DNA of 64,000 bases from Oscillospiraceae bacterium (GTDB lineage: Bacteria > Bacillota > Clostridia > Oscillospirales > JAAYXM01): NCBI GenBank assembly GCA_015068085.1, contig SVLF01000001.1, forward strand, positions 1-64,000, given 5' to 3'. The notes beneath the pieces were generated by a model. It worked only from the letters and a program-made list of their open reading frames with translations. It was not told the DNA's origin and made no database searches. This document shows positions 51,329-60,251 of the stretch, piece by piece. Position 1 is the stretch's first letter; every line of letters starts with the position of its first letter. The translations under genes and the position numbers were made by a program.

Positions 51329-51461
51329 AATGTCATCACCTCATAAGAGAAAATATCAATACCTCTGTATAAGTATTATACGCCGAATATTTTATTTTTC
51401 CTCTTTTTTTACGAAAAATTTATGAAAAAACAAAAAACATTCCGTATAATTCGGAAAAATT

Positions 51462-51493
51462 GTATCGGGCGCAAACACGGGTGCGCCCGATAC
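51462..51493 (-). terminator. Terminator of the aromatic amino-acid operon
   Basis: GTATCGGGCGCA pairs with TGCGCCCGATAC over 12 bp, followed on the minus strand by AATTTTT. It lies just after pheA. Confidence 0.88.
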
Positions 51494-51499
51494 CCATTA

Positions 51500-52651
51500 T
51501 TACATAATTTCCGTGTAGCTTCCGAAGTATTTAAATCCGTCAAGGTCATCCTCAAGCTCGCATATAAGCTCAAAAAGCTCGGGAGAGTAAATGGAAGCGC
51601 CTATGTCAAAGTAGAACATGAATTCAAAATCAGAGCCGGGCTTCGGTCGGCTTTCAAGCTTCTCAAGGTTTATTCCGAGAGCATTGAAGCGCGCCATAAT
51701 GCGATAGAGAGAGCCGGGCTTATGCGGGATTTTCATCATAATGCTTGTCCTGTCTGCACCGGGATAAATTTCAAGGTTTTTCGAAATACAGATAAAGCGC
51801 GTGTAGTTTCCTATGTGGTCGCAAACGTTATCGTAAAGAGTTGCAAGGTCATAAAGCTCTGCGCATCCGGGAGAGGAGAGCGCCGCGATGTCATCTCTGC
51901 CGCTTTCTGAGACCATTCGCGCGGCGACCGCGGTGTTTTCACATACCGTAATCTTTATATCCTTATGCGCAGAAAGAAACTCACTGCACTGGTTTATAGC
52001 CTGCTCATGAGAAAAGATTTCTTTTATGTTGCTCATTTCCGTGCCTCGGCGTGCGAGAAGTGCGTGGCCTACCTGAATGCGGGCACTGCGAACTATATGG
52101 AACTTGAATTTTGCCATAAGGTCATAGATTTTATTGACCGAGCCGGCGGTACTGTTTTCAATCGGGAGTACGCCATAGCGGCAGAGCTTTTTGTCAACTG
52201 CACGGAAAACGTCTTCGAAGCTTCCGAAATACATTATGCTCGGGTTTTTGAAAAGCTTTTCGCACGCAAGCTGTGAATACGCGCCCTCAACGCCCTGACA
52301 GGCAACAACGCTGCCCTGCGGAAAGAGCTTATCCGTGCCGTCAATTGCCGCCTGCATACGCTCGGCAAGCCCGCTTTTTCTGCCCATAAGCTTGCGTTGA
52401 TACGAGCGCGAAATATCGGTCATTGTGGAGTAAAGCACGCGCGTGTAAGAGGAAAATTCCTCGCCCGCCATTTCTCCGACTTTTGAAAAAAGCTCGCGCT
52501 CGCGTGCCGGGTCGTAAACCGGTAAATTGTTTTCGCGCTTATACTGCCCGATCTTTGCTGCAGTTTCCATTCTCTCCCGGACAAGGGAAACAAGCTCTTT
52601 GTCTATTCTGTCTATATCCTTGCGCAGTTCATTGATATCCATTTCCATCAT
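51500..52651 (-). CDS. pheA: Chorismate mutase/prephenate dehydratase (bifunctional P-protein)
   Basis: A 383-residue enzyme that converts chorismate to prephenate and then to phenylpyruvate. Residues ~1-90 are an AroQ chorismate mutase (RKDIDRIDKELVSLVRERM). Residues ~110-290 are prephenate dehydratase with GVEGAYSQLA, LPIENSTAGSVN and the catalytic NYTRFICIS. Residues ~295-375 are an ACT domain with LEKLESRP, the phenylalanine-binding motif, so feedback inhibition by Phe is expected. Three ATGs lie at 52651, 52648 and 52642; AAAGGA suits the later ones. It is the last gene of the operon. Confidence 0.96.
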   Translation of the reverse strand: MMEMDINELRKDIDRIDKELVSLVRERMETAAKIGQYKRENNLPVYDPARERELFSKVGEMAGEEFSSYTRVLYSTMTDISRSYQRKLMGRKSGLAERMQAAIDGTDKLFPQGSVVACQGVEGAYSQLACEKLFKNPSIMYFGSFEDVFRAVDKKLCRYGVLPIENSTAGSVNKIYDLMAKFKFHIVRSARIQVGHALLARRGTEMSNIKEIFSHEQAINQCSEFLSAHKDIKITVCENTAVAARMVSESGRDDIAALSSPGCAELYDLATLYDNVCDHIGNYTRFICISKNLEIYPGADRTSIMMKIPHKPGSLYRIMARFNALGINLEKLESRPKPGSDFEFMFYFDIGASIYSPELFELICELEDDLDGFKYFGSYTEIM

Positions 52652-52679
52652 TTCCTTTCAAATCGTACTTTTGCATTTT

Positions 52680-53747
52680 TTACAATATCATATCACAGAT
52701 TGCAATCGCAGCTGCGGCTTCAATTACCGGTACAGCGCGCGGAACAATGCAGGGGTCGTGACGTCCGACTATCTCAAGCGGCGTGTCCTTTCGCTCCGTC
52801 AGAGAAACGCTCTCCTGCATTCTTGCAACGGACGGCGTAGGCTTTATTGCCGCGCGGAATATAACGGGCATTCCGGAGGTGATTCCACCAAGAGCACCGC
52901 CGTGGTTATTTGTTTTCGTTCTCACAGCATCCCCGTCCATAAAAAATGCATCGTTGCATTCGCTTCCGCGCATTCTTGCCGCGCTGAACCCCGCGCCGAA
53001 CTCAATACCTTTTACTGCGGGAATGCCGAATATAATACGTGACAGGATATTTTCAACTCCGTCAAACATCGGGTCCCCATACCCCGCGGGAACGCCACAT
53101 ATTGCACATTCAACGATGCCGCCGACGCTGTCAAGGTCACTTTTTGCTTTTATGATTTCCTCCATCATCCGCTCTCCTGCATTTTTATCAAGTACAGAAA
53201 TGGGCTCACTGTGCAGAACGGACGTGATTTCCGGTTTAACGGGAGAAAACGGACGATCGGAAACGCCGGCAATCTCCAGCGCGTGCGCCGCGATGTTTAT
53301 ACCGCGAGTTTTAAGATATTGAAGGCAGATTCCACCGGCAATGCAAAGGCACGCGGTGAGACGCCCTGAAAAATGCCCGCCGCCGCGGATGTCGTGGAAG
53401 TTACCGTATTTTACAAATGCAGTAAAATCAGCATGTCCGGGCCGTGGAATTTCACGCAGGTTTGAATAATCCTTCGAGCGCGTGTTGGTGTTTTCGATGA
53501 TTGCGCATACAGGGCTTCCGCAGGTGAAACCGTCTGCAACACCGGAAAGAAACCGAGGCTTGTCCGCCTCGCTTCTTGACGTAGTATGCGCACCGCGCCC
53601 GGGAGCGCGCCGCGTCATAAACGCGAGAAGCTCCTCCTCATCAATTGCAACTCCTGCAGGCAATCCGTCAATCACAACGCCGATTGCCTCGGAATGTGAC
53701 TGACCGAAGATTGAAATTCTTAATTTTTCACCGATAACCGAGGACAT
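52680..53747 (-). CDS. aroC: Chorismate synthase
   Basis: A 355-residue FMN-dependent enzyme forming chorismate from EPSP. Family signatures: GQSHSEAIGVVIDGLPAG at the N terminus, FTAFVKYGNFHDIRGGGHFSGR, and NHGGALGGITSG. Length and motifs are complete. It is separated from aroA by 3 bp and from pheA by 28 bp. Confidence 0.97.
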   Translation of the reverse strand: MSSVIGEKLRISIFGQSHSEAIGVVIDGLPAGVAIDEEELLAFMTRRAPGRGAHTTSRSEADKPRFLSGVADGFTCGSPVCAIIENTNTRSKDYSNLREIPRPGHADFTAFVKYGNFHDIRGGGHFSGRLTACLCIAGGICLQYLKTRGINIAAHALEIAGVSDRPFSPVKPEITSVLHSEPISVLDKNAGERMMEEIIKAKSDLDSVGGIVECAICGVPAGYGDPMFDGVENILSRIIFGIPAVKGIEFGAGFSAARMRGSECNDAFFMDGDAVRTKTNNHGGALGGITSGMPVIFRAAIKPTPSVARMQESVSLTERKDTPLEIVGRHDPCIVPRAVPVIEAAAAIAICDMIL

Positions 53748-53750
53748 TTT

Positions 53751-55016
53751 CTATTCCTCCTTTTTATTTATGACAGCGCCGAGGTGTGCGTATTTTTCAT
53801 AAAAATCGCCGTAGGATTTTCTCACTGCCTCCGCACCGTGTACCGTAACCGCACCGTCGCTTGCCGCGGCGGCGATTGCGGCGCTCATTGCTATTCTGTG
53901 GTCGTTTTCAGAATTAACTCGCCCTCCGGAAAGCTTCTTTTTGCCGAAAATGCGTATCCCATTCGGTTCGGCTTCTGCGTAGGCGCCGAGAGATAAAAGC
54001 ATATTTACGGTGGATTCAATCCTGTCGCTTTCTTTTATGCGAAGTCTTCCGGCACCCGTTATTCTGGTTTCGCCGTTTGAAACGGCAGCAACAACCGAAA
54101 GAACCGGGACAAGGTCAGGGATTTCGGATGCATCAATTCTTACAGCAGAAAGAGGCTTTTTTCTGACTGTGATACCGGCATCGCTACGCGTAACCTCTGC
54201 GCCGAAACGGGTGAGAATGTCAATGACGGCACGGTCACCCTGCACGCTGTCATACTTCAGCCCGTGCACCGTAATTCCTTCTTCAGACAGAGCGCCGAGG
54301 CAGAGCCAGAATGCGGCATTTGACCAGTCGCCTTCAACCGTAAGTCTTCCCGGTGAGATATATTTCTGATTTCCGGGGATTTTTATTTTATTGCCGTCCA
54401 TTTCGGCTTTTATCCCGAATGTATGAACCGCGTCAAGCGTCATTTTTATGTATGAAAGTGATTCGATTTTTCCTGTTATATCAATCTCGCTGTTCTCTTC
54501 AAGAAGCGGAAGAGCGAAGATGAGACCGGAAATAAACTGCGAGCTTATATTGCCCGGCAAAGTGAACCTGCCGCCGCGAAGTCCGCCGTGAGCAGTAAGC
54601 GGAAGAGTTCCGTTATAATCTATGGAAGCCCCGCGCAAGGAAAGACATTCAACCAGTGGAGAAACGGGTCTTTCGGGAAGGCGTCCCTCGCCTGTGAAAG
54701 TAACATCTCCCCCGAGTGCTGCGGCAACGGGAATGAGAAAACGGAGCGTAGAACCGCTTTCTCCGCAGGAGAGAAAAGCTTCAGTGCGTCTCTTTATCGG
54801 AGACACGGAATACACACCATCCTGATTTTTTATTTCTGCGCCGAGGGAGCTAAGGCATCGGGCGGTAGCGGCGATATCAAGGCTTTCGGCAGGGCAGACA
54901 ATTTCCGTGGGTTTATCGGAAAGGGCGGCACAGATGAGAAGTCTGTGTGCCACGGATTTTGAAGGAATTACCTCAATTTCGCCGGAGGGGGAAGGGCAGG
55001 TTATTTCTGCAATCAT
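53751..55016 (-). CDS. aroA: 3-phosphoshikimate 1-carboxyvinyltransferase (EPSP synthase)
   Basis: A 421-residue enzyme joining shikimate-3-phosphate with PEP. Visible motifs: SKSVAHRLLICAAL, the LSCGESGSTLRFLIPVAAALGG phosphate loop (part), GNISSQFISGLI, and KESDRIESTVNMLLSLGA, with ENDHRIAMSAAIAA near the end. The S-C-G-E-S-G-S-T form is a natural variant of the usual G-N-A-G-T loop, found in class II-like enzymes; that class call is inference. Confidence 0.95.
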   Translation of the reverse strand: MIAEITCPSPSGEIEVIPSKSVAHRLLICAALSDKPTEIVCPAESLDIAATARCLSSLGAEIKNQDGVYSVSPIKRRTEAFLSCGESGSTLRFLIPVAAALGGDVTFTGEGRLPERPVSPLVECLSLRGASIDYNGTLPLTAHGGLRGGRFTLPGNISSQFISGLIFALPLLEENSEIDITGKIESLSYIKMTLDAVHTFGIKAEMDGNKIKIPGNQKYISPGRLTVEGDWSNAAFWLCLGALSEEGITVHGLKYDSVQGDRAVIDILTRFGAEVTRSDAGITVRKKPLSAVRIDASEIPDLVPVLSVVAAVSNGETRITGAGRLRIKESDRIESTVNMLLSLGAYAEAEPNGIRIFGKKKLSGGRVNSENDHRIAMSAAIAAAASDGAVTVHGAEAVRKSYGDFYEKYAHLGAVINKKEE

Positions 55017-55050
55017 AAATTAATTCTTCTTTCCTGGAAAAATTCATAAG

Positions 55051-56124
55051 CTAAAACATCTCGGAGATTGCCGGGAGAAATCCTTTTTCAAAAATGCCGC
55101 GGAGTTCGTTGATATCAAATGTATGAAGCTCGCTTTTTCCGCGTACAAAAGGAAAAACAAGTGTTATCTTTCCGGAGCTTCGCTTTTTGTCGGACATTGC
55201 ATAGTGTGCAAGAGACTCTGCGTCATACATGCATTCCGTTGGCAGCGAATATTTTCTGCAAAGCTCCTCTATTTCTTCGGCAACGCCGGCAGCGCAAAGA
55301 AGAAGATGTTCTGCGGCGCGCGCCATAAGGCACATGCCGATTGCGACGGCACGACCGTGAGAAATTTCAAAGCCCGAGAGCTTCTCAATTGAATGAGCGG
55401 GAGTATGACCGAGATTGAGAAGCTGGCGAATTCCCAGATCAAATTCATCCTGAGCCACGATATCGCGTTTTATGCGGATGCACTCGGCGATAAGCTCTTC
55501 AAGATGCTCGTGTGCACCCATATGACAGAGGTTGAGAATCTGCCAGCTTCCGAGTGCTCCGTATTTTATAACCTCTGCCATCCCATCGGAGAAGATATCT
55601 TCCGGGAGATTTTTTATTATCTCCGTATCGCAGAGGACAAGGCTTGGCTGATAGAAGGCTCCGGCGAGATTTTTTCCTGCGCGGAGATTTATTGCAGTTT
55701 TTCCGCCGACGGAAGAGTCAACTGCAGAGAGAAGGGTTGTCGGTATCTGTACAAATGAAATTCCGCGCAAAAAGCTTGCGGCGGCAAACCCGGTAAGATC
55801 CCCCACAACTCCTCCGCCGAGAGCAACAACGCAGTCGGCACGCGTGAGCCCTTGGTCTGCGAGAAATTCGAGCAGCTTTATGTAGTTTTCCGTGCTTTTT
55901 GACTCTTCTCCGTGTGGGATAACAAAGTCAGAAACAGAAAAACCGGAATTTTCAAGCAGTTCACGCACGTCGTCAAAAAACAGGCGGTGAGTTGTATCGT
56001 CCGATACAACGGCGCACCGTCTTCCTTTTACAAGAGAAGCGGTAAGCTCGCCGATACGGGAGAGAACCCCTCCGCCTATAATGACATCATAACACCGTGA
56101 GGCATCTATTCTAATTCTCTCCAC
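55051..56124 (-). CDS. aroB: 3-dehydroquinate synthase
   Basis: A 357-residue NAD- and metal-dependent enzyme of the second shikimate step. Motifs: GGGVVGDLTGFAAASFLRGI, QIPTTLLSAVDSSVGGKTAIN, MAEVIKYG, and LNLGHTPAHSIE with ligand His. It overlaps the end of tyrA by 19 bp, so the genes are translationally coupled. Confidence 0.97.
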   Translation of the reverse strand: MERIRIDASRCYDVIIGGGVLSRIGELTASLVKGRRCAVVSDDTTHRLFFDDVRELLENSGFSVSDFVIPHGEESKSTENYIKLLEFLADQGLTRADCVVALGGGVVGDLTGFAAASFLRGISFVQIPTTLLSAVDSSVGGKTAINLRAGKNLAGAFYQPSLVLCDTEIIKNLPEDIFSDGMAEVIKYGALGSWQILNLCHMGAHEHLEELIAECIRIKRDIVAQDEFDLGIRQLLNLGHTPAHSIEKLSGFEISHGRAVAIGMCLMARAAEHLLLCAAGVAEEIEELCRKYSLPTECMYDAESLAHYAMSDKKRSSGKITLVFPFVRGKSELHTFDINELRGIFEKGFLPAISEMF

Positions 56125-56957
56125 TCTTCATCTATCCTTTCTTTCCGCATACGCCCCTCGCGGAGAAGGGACATAAGACGCTCTTCATCGTTTTCTGCGA
56201 GCGCGTCGCGGTATTCTGTAAGTGAATCTATAATAAAATCAAGCTCGGAAATAAGATTTCCGCGGTTTTCAAGAAAAAGCTCCGTCCACATTTTTTCCGA
56301 AAGCTTTGCAACACGCGTCAGGTCTTTATAGCTCCCTGCGGAAAAACCCTTGTGCGCTTCGGCACGGGGGGATTTCACATATGCGTTTGAAACAACGTGG
56401 GCGAGCTGGGAGGTGTATGCAATGATCTCATCATGTTGCTCTGCGCTTGTTACCGTGACATGGGCGAAGCCTGCGCGGACAAGGCACTTTTTAGCCTTTT
56501 CAAGAAGAGCAATATCCTCTCCGGGTTTAGGAACGAGAATCATACACGCTCCGCGGAAGAGGTTCACCTCGGCATAGCGGAAGCCGGAAAACTGGCGTCC
56601 TGCCATGGGGTGTCCGCCGATGTAGTGAAAGCCGTGTTTTTCCGCAAGTGCGAAAAGCGTCGGGCAAACAAACTCTTTTACGCCGCAACAGTCGATTACT
56701 ATTGCTTCTTTTTTTATAAGATGTGCGTGTTGCTTCATATAATCAAGGGTCGCCTGCGGGTAAAGAGCAACAAAGATAAAATCACACTCTGAAAGTGCTT
56801 CATCGGTGAGCTTGCCGTCAACTGCGTTTACAAGCACGGCGCGCTTGTATGAAACCTCGTCGATGTCATATGCATAGACGGTGTAATCGGTGTTGAACTT
56901 AAACGCTTTTGCAAGCGAGCCGCCGATGAGACCGAGCCCTACGACGCCTATCGTCAT
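56106..56957 (-). CDS. tyrA: Prephenate dehydrogenase
   Basis: A 283-residue NAD-dependent enzyme converting prephenate to 4-hydroxyphenylpyruvate for tyrosine. The nucleotide fold is GVVGLGLIGGSLAKAF, and GGHPMAGRQFSGF carries the catalytic His segment. No ACT domain follows, so it is the short, probably less feedback-regulated form. It overlaps the DAHP synthase gene by 4 bp (ATGA). Confidence 0.95.
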   Translation of the reverse strand: MTIGVVGLGLIGGSLAKAFKFNTDYTVYAYDIDEVSYKRAVLVNAVDGKLTDEALSECDFIFVALYPQATLDYMKQHAHLIKKEAIVIDCCGVKEFVCPTLFALAEKHGFHYIGGHPMAGRQFSGFRYAEVNLFRGACMILVPKPGEDIALLEKAKKCLVRAGFAHVTVTSAEQHDEIIAYTSQLAHVVSNAYVKSPRAEAHKGFSAGSYKDLTRVAKLSEKMWTELFLENRGNLISELDFIIDSLTEYRDALAENDEERLMSLLREGRMRKERIDEEWRELE

Positions 56958-57958
56958 AATTCCACCGCCTTGCGAACGGCAAAGACTGCTTTTGCAACAT
57001 CGTCAAACTGCTCGGGAGTGAGCGATTGCGCGCCGTCACACAGCGCGCGCTTGGGATCGTTGTGAACCTCTATCATAAGCCCGTCTGCACCGCACGCCGC
57101 CGCGGCAAGAGCCATTGGCTTTACAAGGCGTGAGATGCCGCTTGCGTGGCTTGGGTCAACAACAACCGGAAGATGCGAAAGCTCTTTGAGCATCGGAACG
57201 GCGGAAAGGTCAAGTGTGTTGCGGGTGTATGTTTCAAATGTGCGTATTCCGCGTTCGCAGAGGATGATATTTTCATTGCCGCCTGCCATTATATACTCCG
57301 CGCTCATAAGAAGCTCTTTTAACGTGTTTGCAAGTCCGCGCTTTAAAAGAATGGTTTTGTTTGTTTTCCCAAGCTCCTTTAAAAGCTCGAAATTCTGCAT
57401 ATTGCGCGCGCCGACCTGAATGACATCCACGTTTTCAAAAAGTGAAAGGTGGTTTGCGTTCATAATTTCCGTAACGATAGGCATTCCTGTTTCTTCTTTT
57501 GCTTCCAGAAGGAAGTCAATCCCCTCGGCTTTAAGTCCCTGGAAGTCATAAGGGCTTGTTCTCGGTTTGAATGCGCCGCCGCGGAGAAGTGTTGCGCCCG
57601 ATGCTTTTACTGCGTGGGCGATGCCGAGAATCTGCTCCTCGCTCTCGACGGAGCAGGGACCCGCGATAAGGGCGAAATTCCCACCGCCTATTTTCACACC
57701 GCCGATATCGACGACCGTGTTTTCCGGATGGAATTTGCGGTTTGCGCTTTTGAACGGTTCTGTTATACGTGTTACATTCTGAATGATGTCAAGCCCTTCA
57801 ATAAGCTCTATATCAATATTTGTTGTGTCTCCGATAAAGCCGAGGACCGTCTGATATTCGCCCTTCGACACGTGGACCTGTATATTTTGTTCATTGAGCC
57901 ACGCTATAAGATTATCCACCTGCGCCTGGGGAACATCGCGTCTGAGAACTGCTATCAT
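56954..57958 (-). CDS. aroF: 3-deoxy-7-phosphoheptulonate synthase (type I-beta, with N-terminal regulatory domain)
   Basis: The first enzyme of the shikimate pathway, condensing PEP and erythrose-4-phosphate. Residues 1-70 are a ferredoxin-like ACT/FL regulatory domain (MIAVLRRDVPQAQVDNLI). The catalytic barrel has LIAGPCSVESEEQI, LLRGGAFKPRTSPY, ILLKRGLANT and VVDPSHASG. I take ATG 57958, eight bases after GGAGG; ATG 57964 is too close to it. It is the first enzyme gene of the operon, directly behind the leader-peptide attenuator. Confidence 0.96.
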   Translation of the reverse strand: MIAVLRRDVPQAQVDNLIAWLNEQNIQVHVSKGEYQTVLGFIGDTTNIDIELIEGLDIIQNVTRITEPFKSANRKFHPENTVVDIGGVKIGGGNFALIAGPCSVESEEQILGIAHAVKASGATLLRGGAFKPRTSPYDFQGLKAEGIDFLLEAKEETGMPIVTEIMNANHLSLFENVDVIQVGARNMQNFELLKELGKTNKTILLKRGLANTLKELLMSAEYIMAGGNENIILCERGIRTFETYTRNTLDLSAVPMLKELSHLPVVVDPSHASGISRLVKPMALAAAACGADGLMIEVHNDPKRALCDGAQSLTPEQFDDVAKAVFAVRKAVEL

Positions 57959-57974
57959 TTTCATTACCTCCAAC

Positions 57975-58014
57975 AAAAAAAGCTTTGCAGTAGTGATATC
58001 TACTGCAAAGCTTT
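57975..58014 (-). terminator. Attenuator terminator of the aromatic operon
   Basis: AAAGCTTTGCAGTA (58001-58014) pairs with its complement (57979-57992) over 14 bp, followed by TTTTTTT on the minus strand, only ~17 bases before the DAHP synthase start. It lies between the leader peptide and the first gene, so transcription of the operon must read through it. Confidence 0.85.
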
Positions 58015-58050
58015 CAAATTCAAAAACTTTTTAAGCACCAGAAATCACTT

Positions 58051-58122
58051 TTACTTTTTAAAGTTAAAAAAGTAAAAGTAAAAGTAGTAAAATATTGCAG
58101 AAACGGATGCAGTGATTGCCAT
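58051..58122 (-). CDS. Phe/Tyr-rich leader peptide of the aromatic operon
   Basis: A 23-residue peptide, MAITASVSAIFYYFYFYFFN then FKK. Ten of its residues are Phe or Tyr, nine of them in a row of eleven positions. AAAAGGAAG lies eight bases before ATG 58122; an upstream in-frame ATG at 58143 is nearly at the transcript start. The Phe/Tyr codons overlap the 5' arm of a 13-bp hairpin (ACTTTTACTTTTT with its complement). Ribosome stalling for lack of charged tRNA-Phe or tRNA-Tyr would open this fold and should favour read-through of the terminator at 57975-58014. This is the classical attenuation layout. Confidence 0.85.
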   Translation of the reverse strand: MAITASVSAIFYYFYFYFFNFKK

Positions 58123-58154
58123 ATTAATTACTTCCTTTTTCATGGTTTTAAAAA

Positions 58155-58183
58155 ATTATACCACCGTAAAGTTCGTTTGTCAA
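58155..58183 (-). promoter_or_regulatory. Promoter of the aromatic operon
   Basis: On the minus strand TTGACA (58178-58183), a 17-bp spacer and TATAAT (58155-58160): a full consensus sigma-A promoter. Transcription would begin near 58148, upstream of the leader peptide. Confidence 0.88.
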
Positions 58184-58283
58184 TGATTTTTTGCGAAAAA
58201 AGCGCTTGATTTATCAATAATTTATTGTTTGGATGAATTTTGAAAAAAATTCGCCGTTTTTTTCTTAAATCTCCAAAAAAGTC

Positions 58284-58312
58284 TTGCAAAATTTGTAAAA
58301 ATGTCATAAAAT
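58284..58312 (+). promoter_or_regulatory. Promoter of trmL
   Basis: TTGCAA (58284-58289), a 17-bp spacer and TAAAAT (58307-58312). The transcript would start near 58319. The stretch between 58190 and 58284 is AT-rich and shows nothing else. Confidence 0.65.
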
Positions 58313-58378
58313 AATACGGTGTCGGACTCGCGGGAAAACCGCGTGGCGCGGCGCGTGAAATCTTACGGAGGTGCGCCT

Positions 58379-58870
58379 GTGTTCAATATTGTTCTTGTAG
58401 AGCCTGAGATTCCCGCGAATACGGGCAACATCTCGCGCACTTGTGCCGTTACGGGCGCGGCACTTCATCTTGTCCGCCCTCTTGGTTTTGACATTTCCGA
58501 CCGCCAGCTCAAACGTGCCGGACTTGACTACTGGAAACACCTTGACATTACGCTGTATGACAGCATTGACGATTTCTTTGAAAAGAATGCCGATGGTCGT
58601 TTCTTTTTTTGCACGACGAAGGCATCGCATACTTATACTGATTTTAAGTACTGCGAGGGGGATTATTTCATCTTCGGTAAGGAAACAAAAGGACTTCCCG
58701 AGCCTCTTCTCGCAAAAAACGCGGATACGTGTATCCGTATTCCGATGCTTCCGACGTTGCGGTCACTTAACCTGTCGAACTCCGTTGCTGTTATTATATA
58801 TGAAGCTTTGCGGTGTGTCGGCTTTGAAAATATGCAGATGACGGGGCAGCTTCACAACATCGTCGAATAA
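58379..58870 (+). CDS. trmL: tRNA (cytidine/uridine-34 2'-O)-methyltransferase
   Basis: A 163-residue SPOUT methyltransferase. The GTG start at 58379 follows ACGGAGGT; the longer open frame adds a non-family extension. Motifs: VLVEPEIPANTGNISRTCAV, LHLVRPLGF, FGKETKGLPEPLL and IPMLPTLRSLNLSNSVAVI, the knotted SAM site. It modifies the wobble base of leucine tRNAs. It is a single gene ahead of the glycolytic operon. Confidence 0.95.
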   Translation: MFNIVLVEPEIPANTGNISRTCAVTGAALHLVRPLGFDISDRQLKRAGLDYWKHLDITLYDSIDDFFEKNADGRFFFCTTKASHTYTDFKYCEGDYFIFGKETKGLPEPLLAKNADTCIRIPMLPTLRSLNLSNSVAVIIYEALRCVGFENMQMTGQLHNIVE

Positions 58871-58957
58871 TAAAGATTTTTGCAAAATCACAAAAAAATG
58901 TTATGAAAATACTTAAATATAGTTAAAATAACAGTGTAATACTCGTGTATTATGTGT

Positions 58958-58963
58958 TATAAT
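58958..58963 (+). promoter_or_regulatory. Extended -10 promoter of the glycolytic operon
   Basis: TG-T-TATAAT (TATAAT at 58958-58963) lies 52 bp before pgk. No strong -35 box is seen (TGTAAT at the right distance), so the extended -10 is the main signal. Confidence 0.55.
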
Positions 58964-59014
58964 ATATAGTATGACAATTAAATAACAATAAAATTAATTA
59001 CGGAGGTATATATT

Positions 59015-60205
59015 ATGAACTACAACAAAAAGACAATCGAAGACATAAACCCCCGCGGCAAGCGTGTCCTCGTCCGTTGTGACTTCAACGTCAAGCAGGA
59101 TGACACAGGTGCTATCACAGATGATAAGCGCATCGTTGCCGCACTTCCTACAATCAAATATCTTATCGAGAACGGCGCTCGCGTCATTCTTTGCTCTCAC
59201 CTCGGACGTCCGAAGGGTGAGGTCAATCCGAAGTTCTCCCTTGCTCCGGTTGCAGCTCGCCTTTCCGAGCATCTCGGCATCGAAGTGAAGATGGCTTCCG
59301 ATGTTATCGGCGAAAGCGCAAAGGCACTTGCGGCTTCTCTTTCCGACGGCGAAGTTATGCTTCTTGAAAATGTCCGTTACCACAAGGAAGAAGAAAAGAA
59401 CGATCCGGCTTTTGCAAAGGAGCTTGCATCCCTTGCAGAGCTTTATGTAAATGACGCATTCGGTACGGCTCACCGCGCGCATGCTTCCACTGCGGGTGTT
59501 GCAGATTACCTTCCGGCTGTTTGCGGATATCTTATCGGCAAGGAAATCGGAATTATGGGTCAGGCTCTTTCAAATCCGAAGCGTCCGTTTGTTGCAATCC
59601 TCGGCGGCGCAAAGGTTTCCGATAAGCTCGGCGTTATCAACAACCTCCTTGAAAAGGTTGACACTCTCATTATCGGCGGCGGTATGGCATATACCTTTGC
59701 AAAGGCTGCAGGCGGAAGCATCGGCACATCCCTCTGTGAGGATGACCGTCTCGATTATGCACGCGAGATGATTAAGAAGGCAGAAGAAAAGGGCGTAAAC
59801 TTCCTTCTCCCGACAGATACTGTCGTTGCAGAAAAGTTTGCTGCAGATGCAGAAAGCAAGGTTGTTCCGACAAAGGAAATTCCGGACGGATGGATGGGGC
59901 TTGACATCGGTCCCGATACTGTCAAGGCATTCTCCGATGCAATAAAGAGCGCAGGCACCGTTATCTGGAACGGTCCTATGGGTGTTTTTGAGTTTGAAAA
60001 GTTTGCTAAGGGAACAGAGGCAGTATGCTCTGCTGTTGCGGAAAGCGGCTCTATCTCCATCGTCGGCGGCGGTGACAGTGCAGCAGCTGTTAAGAAACTC
60101 GGCTTTGCCAAGAAGATGACACACATCTCTACAGGCGGCGGCGCAAGCCTTGAGTTCCTCGAGGGTATCGCACTTCCGGGTATTGCATGCCTCGAAGATA
60201 AGTAA
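59015..60205 (+). CDS. pgk: Phosphoglycerate kinase
   Basis: A 396-residue glycolytic kinase that makes ATP from 1,3-bisphosphoglycerate. Motifs: [50 protein letters not shown] and [13 protein letters not shown]. The start follows ACGGAGG. It heads the pgk-tpiA-gpmI-eno operon; gap is not in the window. Codon use is strongly biased, as expected for a highly expressed gene. Confidence 0.98.
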   Translation: MNYNKKTIEDINPRGKRVLVRCDFNVKQDDTGAITDDKRIVAALPTIKYLIENGARVILCSHLGRPKGEVNPKFSLAPVAARLSEHLGIEVKMASDVIGESAKALAASLSDGEVMLLENVRYHKEEEKNDPAFAKELASLAELYVNDAFGTAHRAHASTAGVADYLPAVCGYLIGKEIGIMGQALSNPKRPFVAILGGAKVSDKLGVINNLLEKVDTLIIGGGMAYTFAKAAGGSIGTSLCEDDRLDYAREMIKKAEEKGVNFLLPTDTVVAEKFAADAESKVVPTKEIPDGWMGLDIGPDTVKAFSDAIKSAGTVIWNGPMGVFEFEKFAKGTEAVCSAVAESGSISIVGGGDSAAAVKKLGFAKKMTHISTGGGASLEFLEGIALPGIACLEDK

Positions 60206-60251
60206 GTATTATTGACGTATAAGCGTTTGACATAGATTAAGGAGAAACACA

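Noticed and set aside
57959-58183. A T-box riboswitch upstream of the aromatic operon
   Set aside because: The leader is short, has no T-box-like tRNA-binding sequence that I can find, and is explained by a leader peptide with a terminator.
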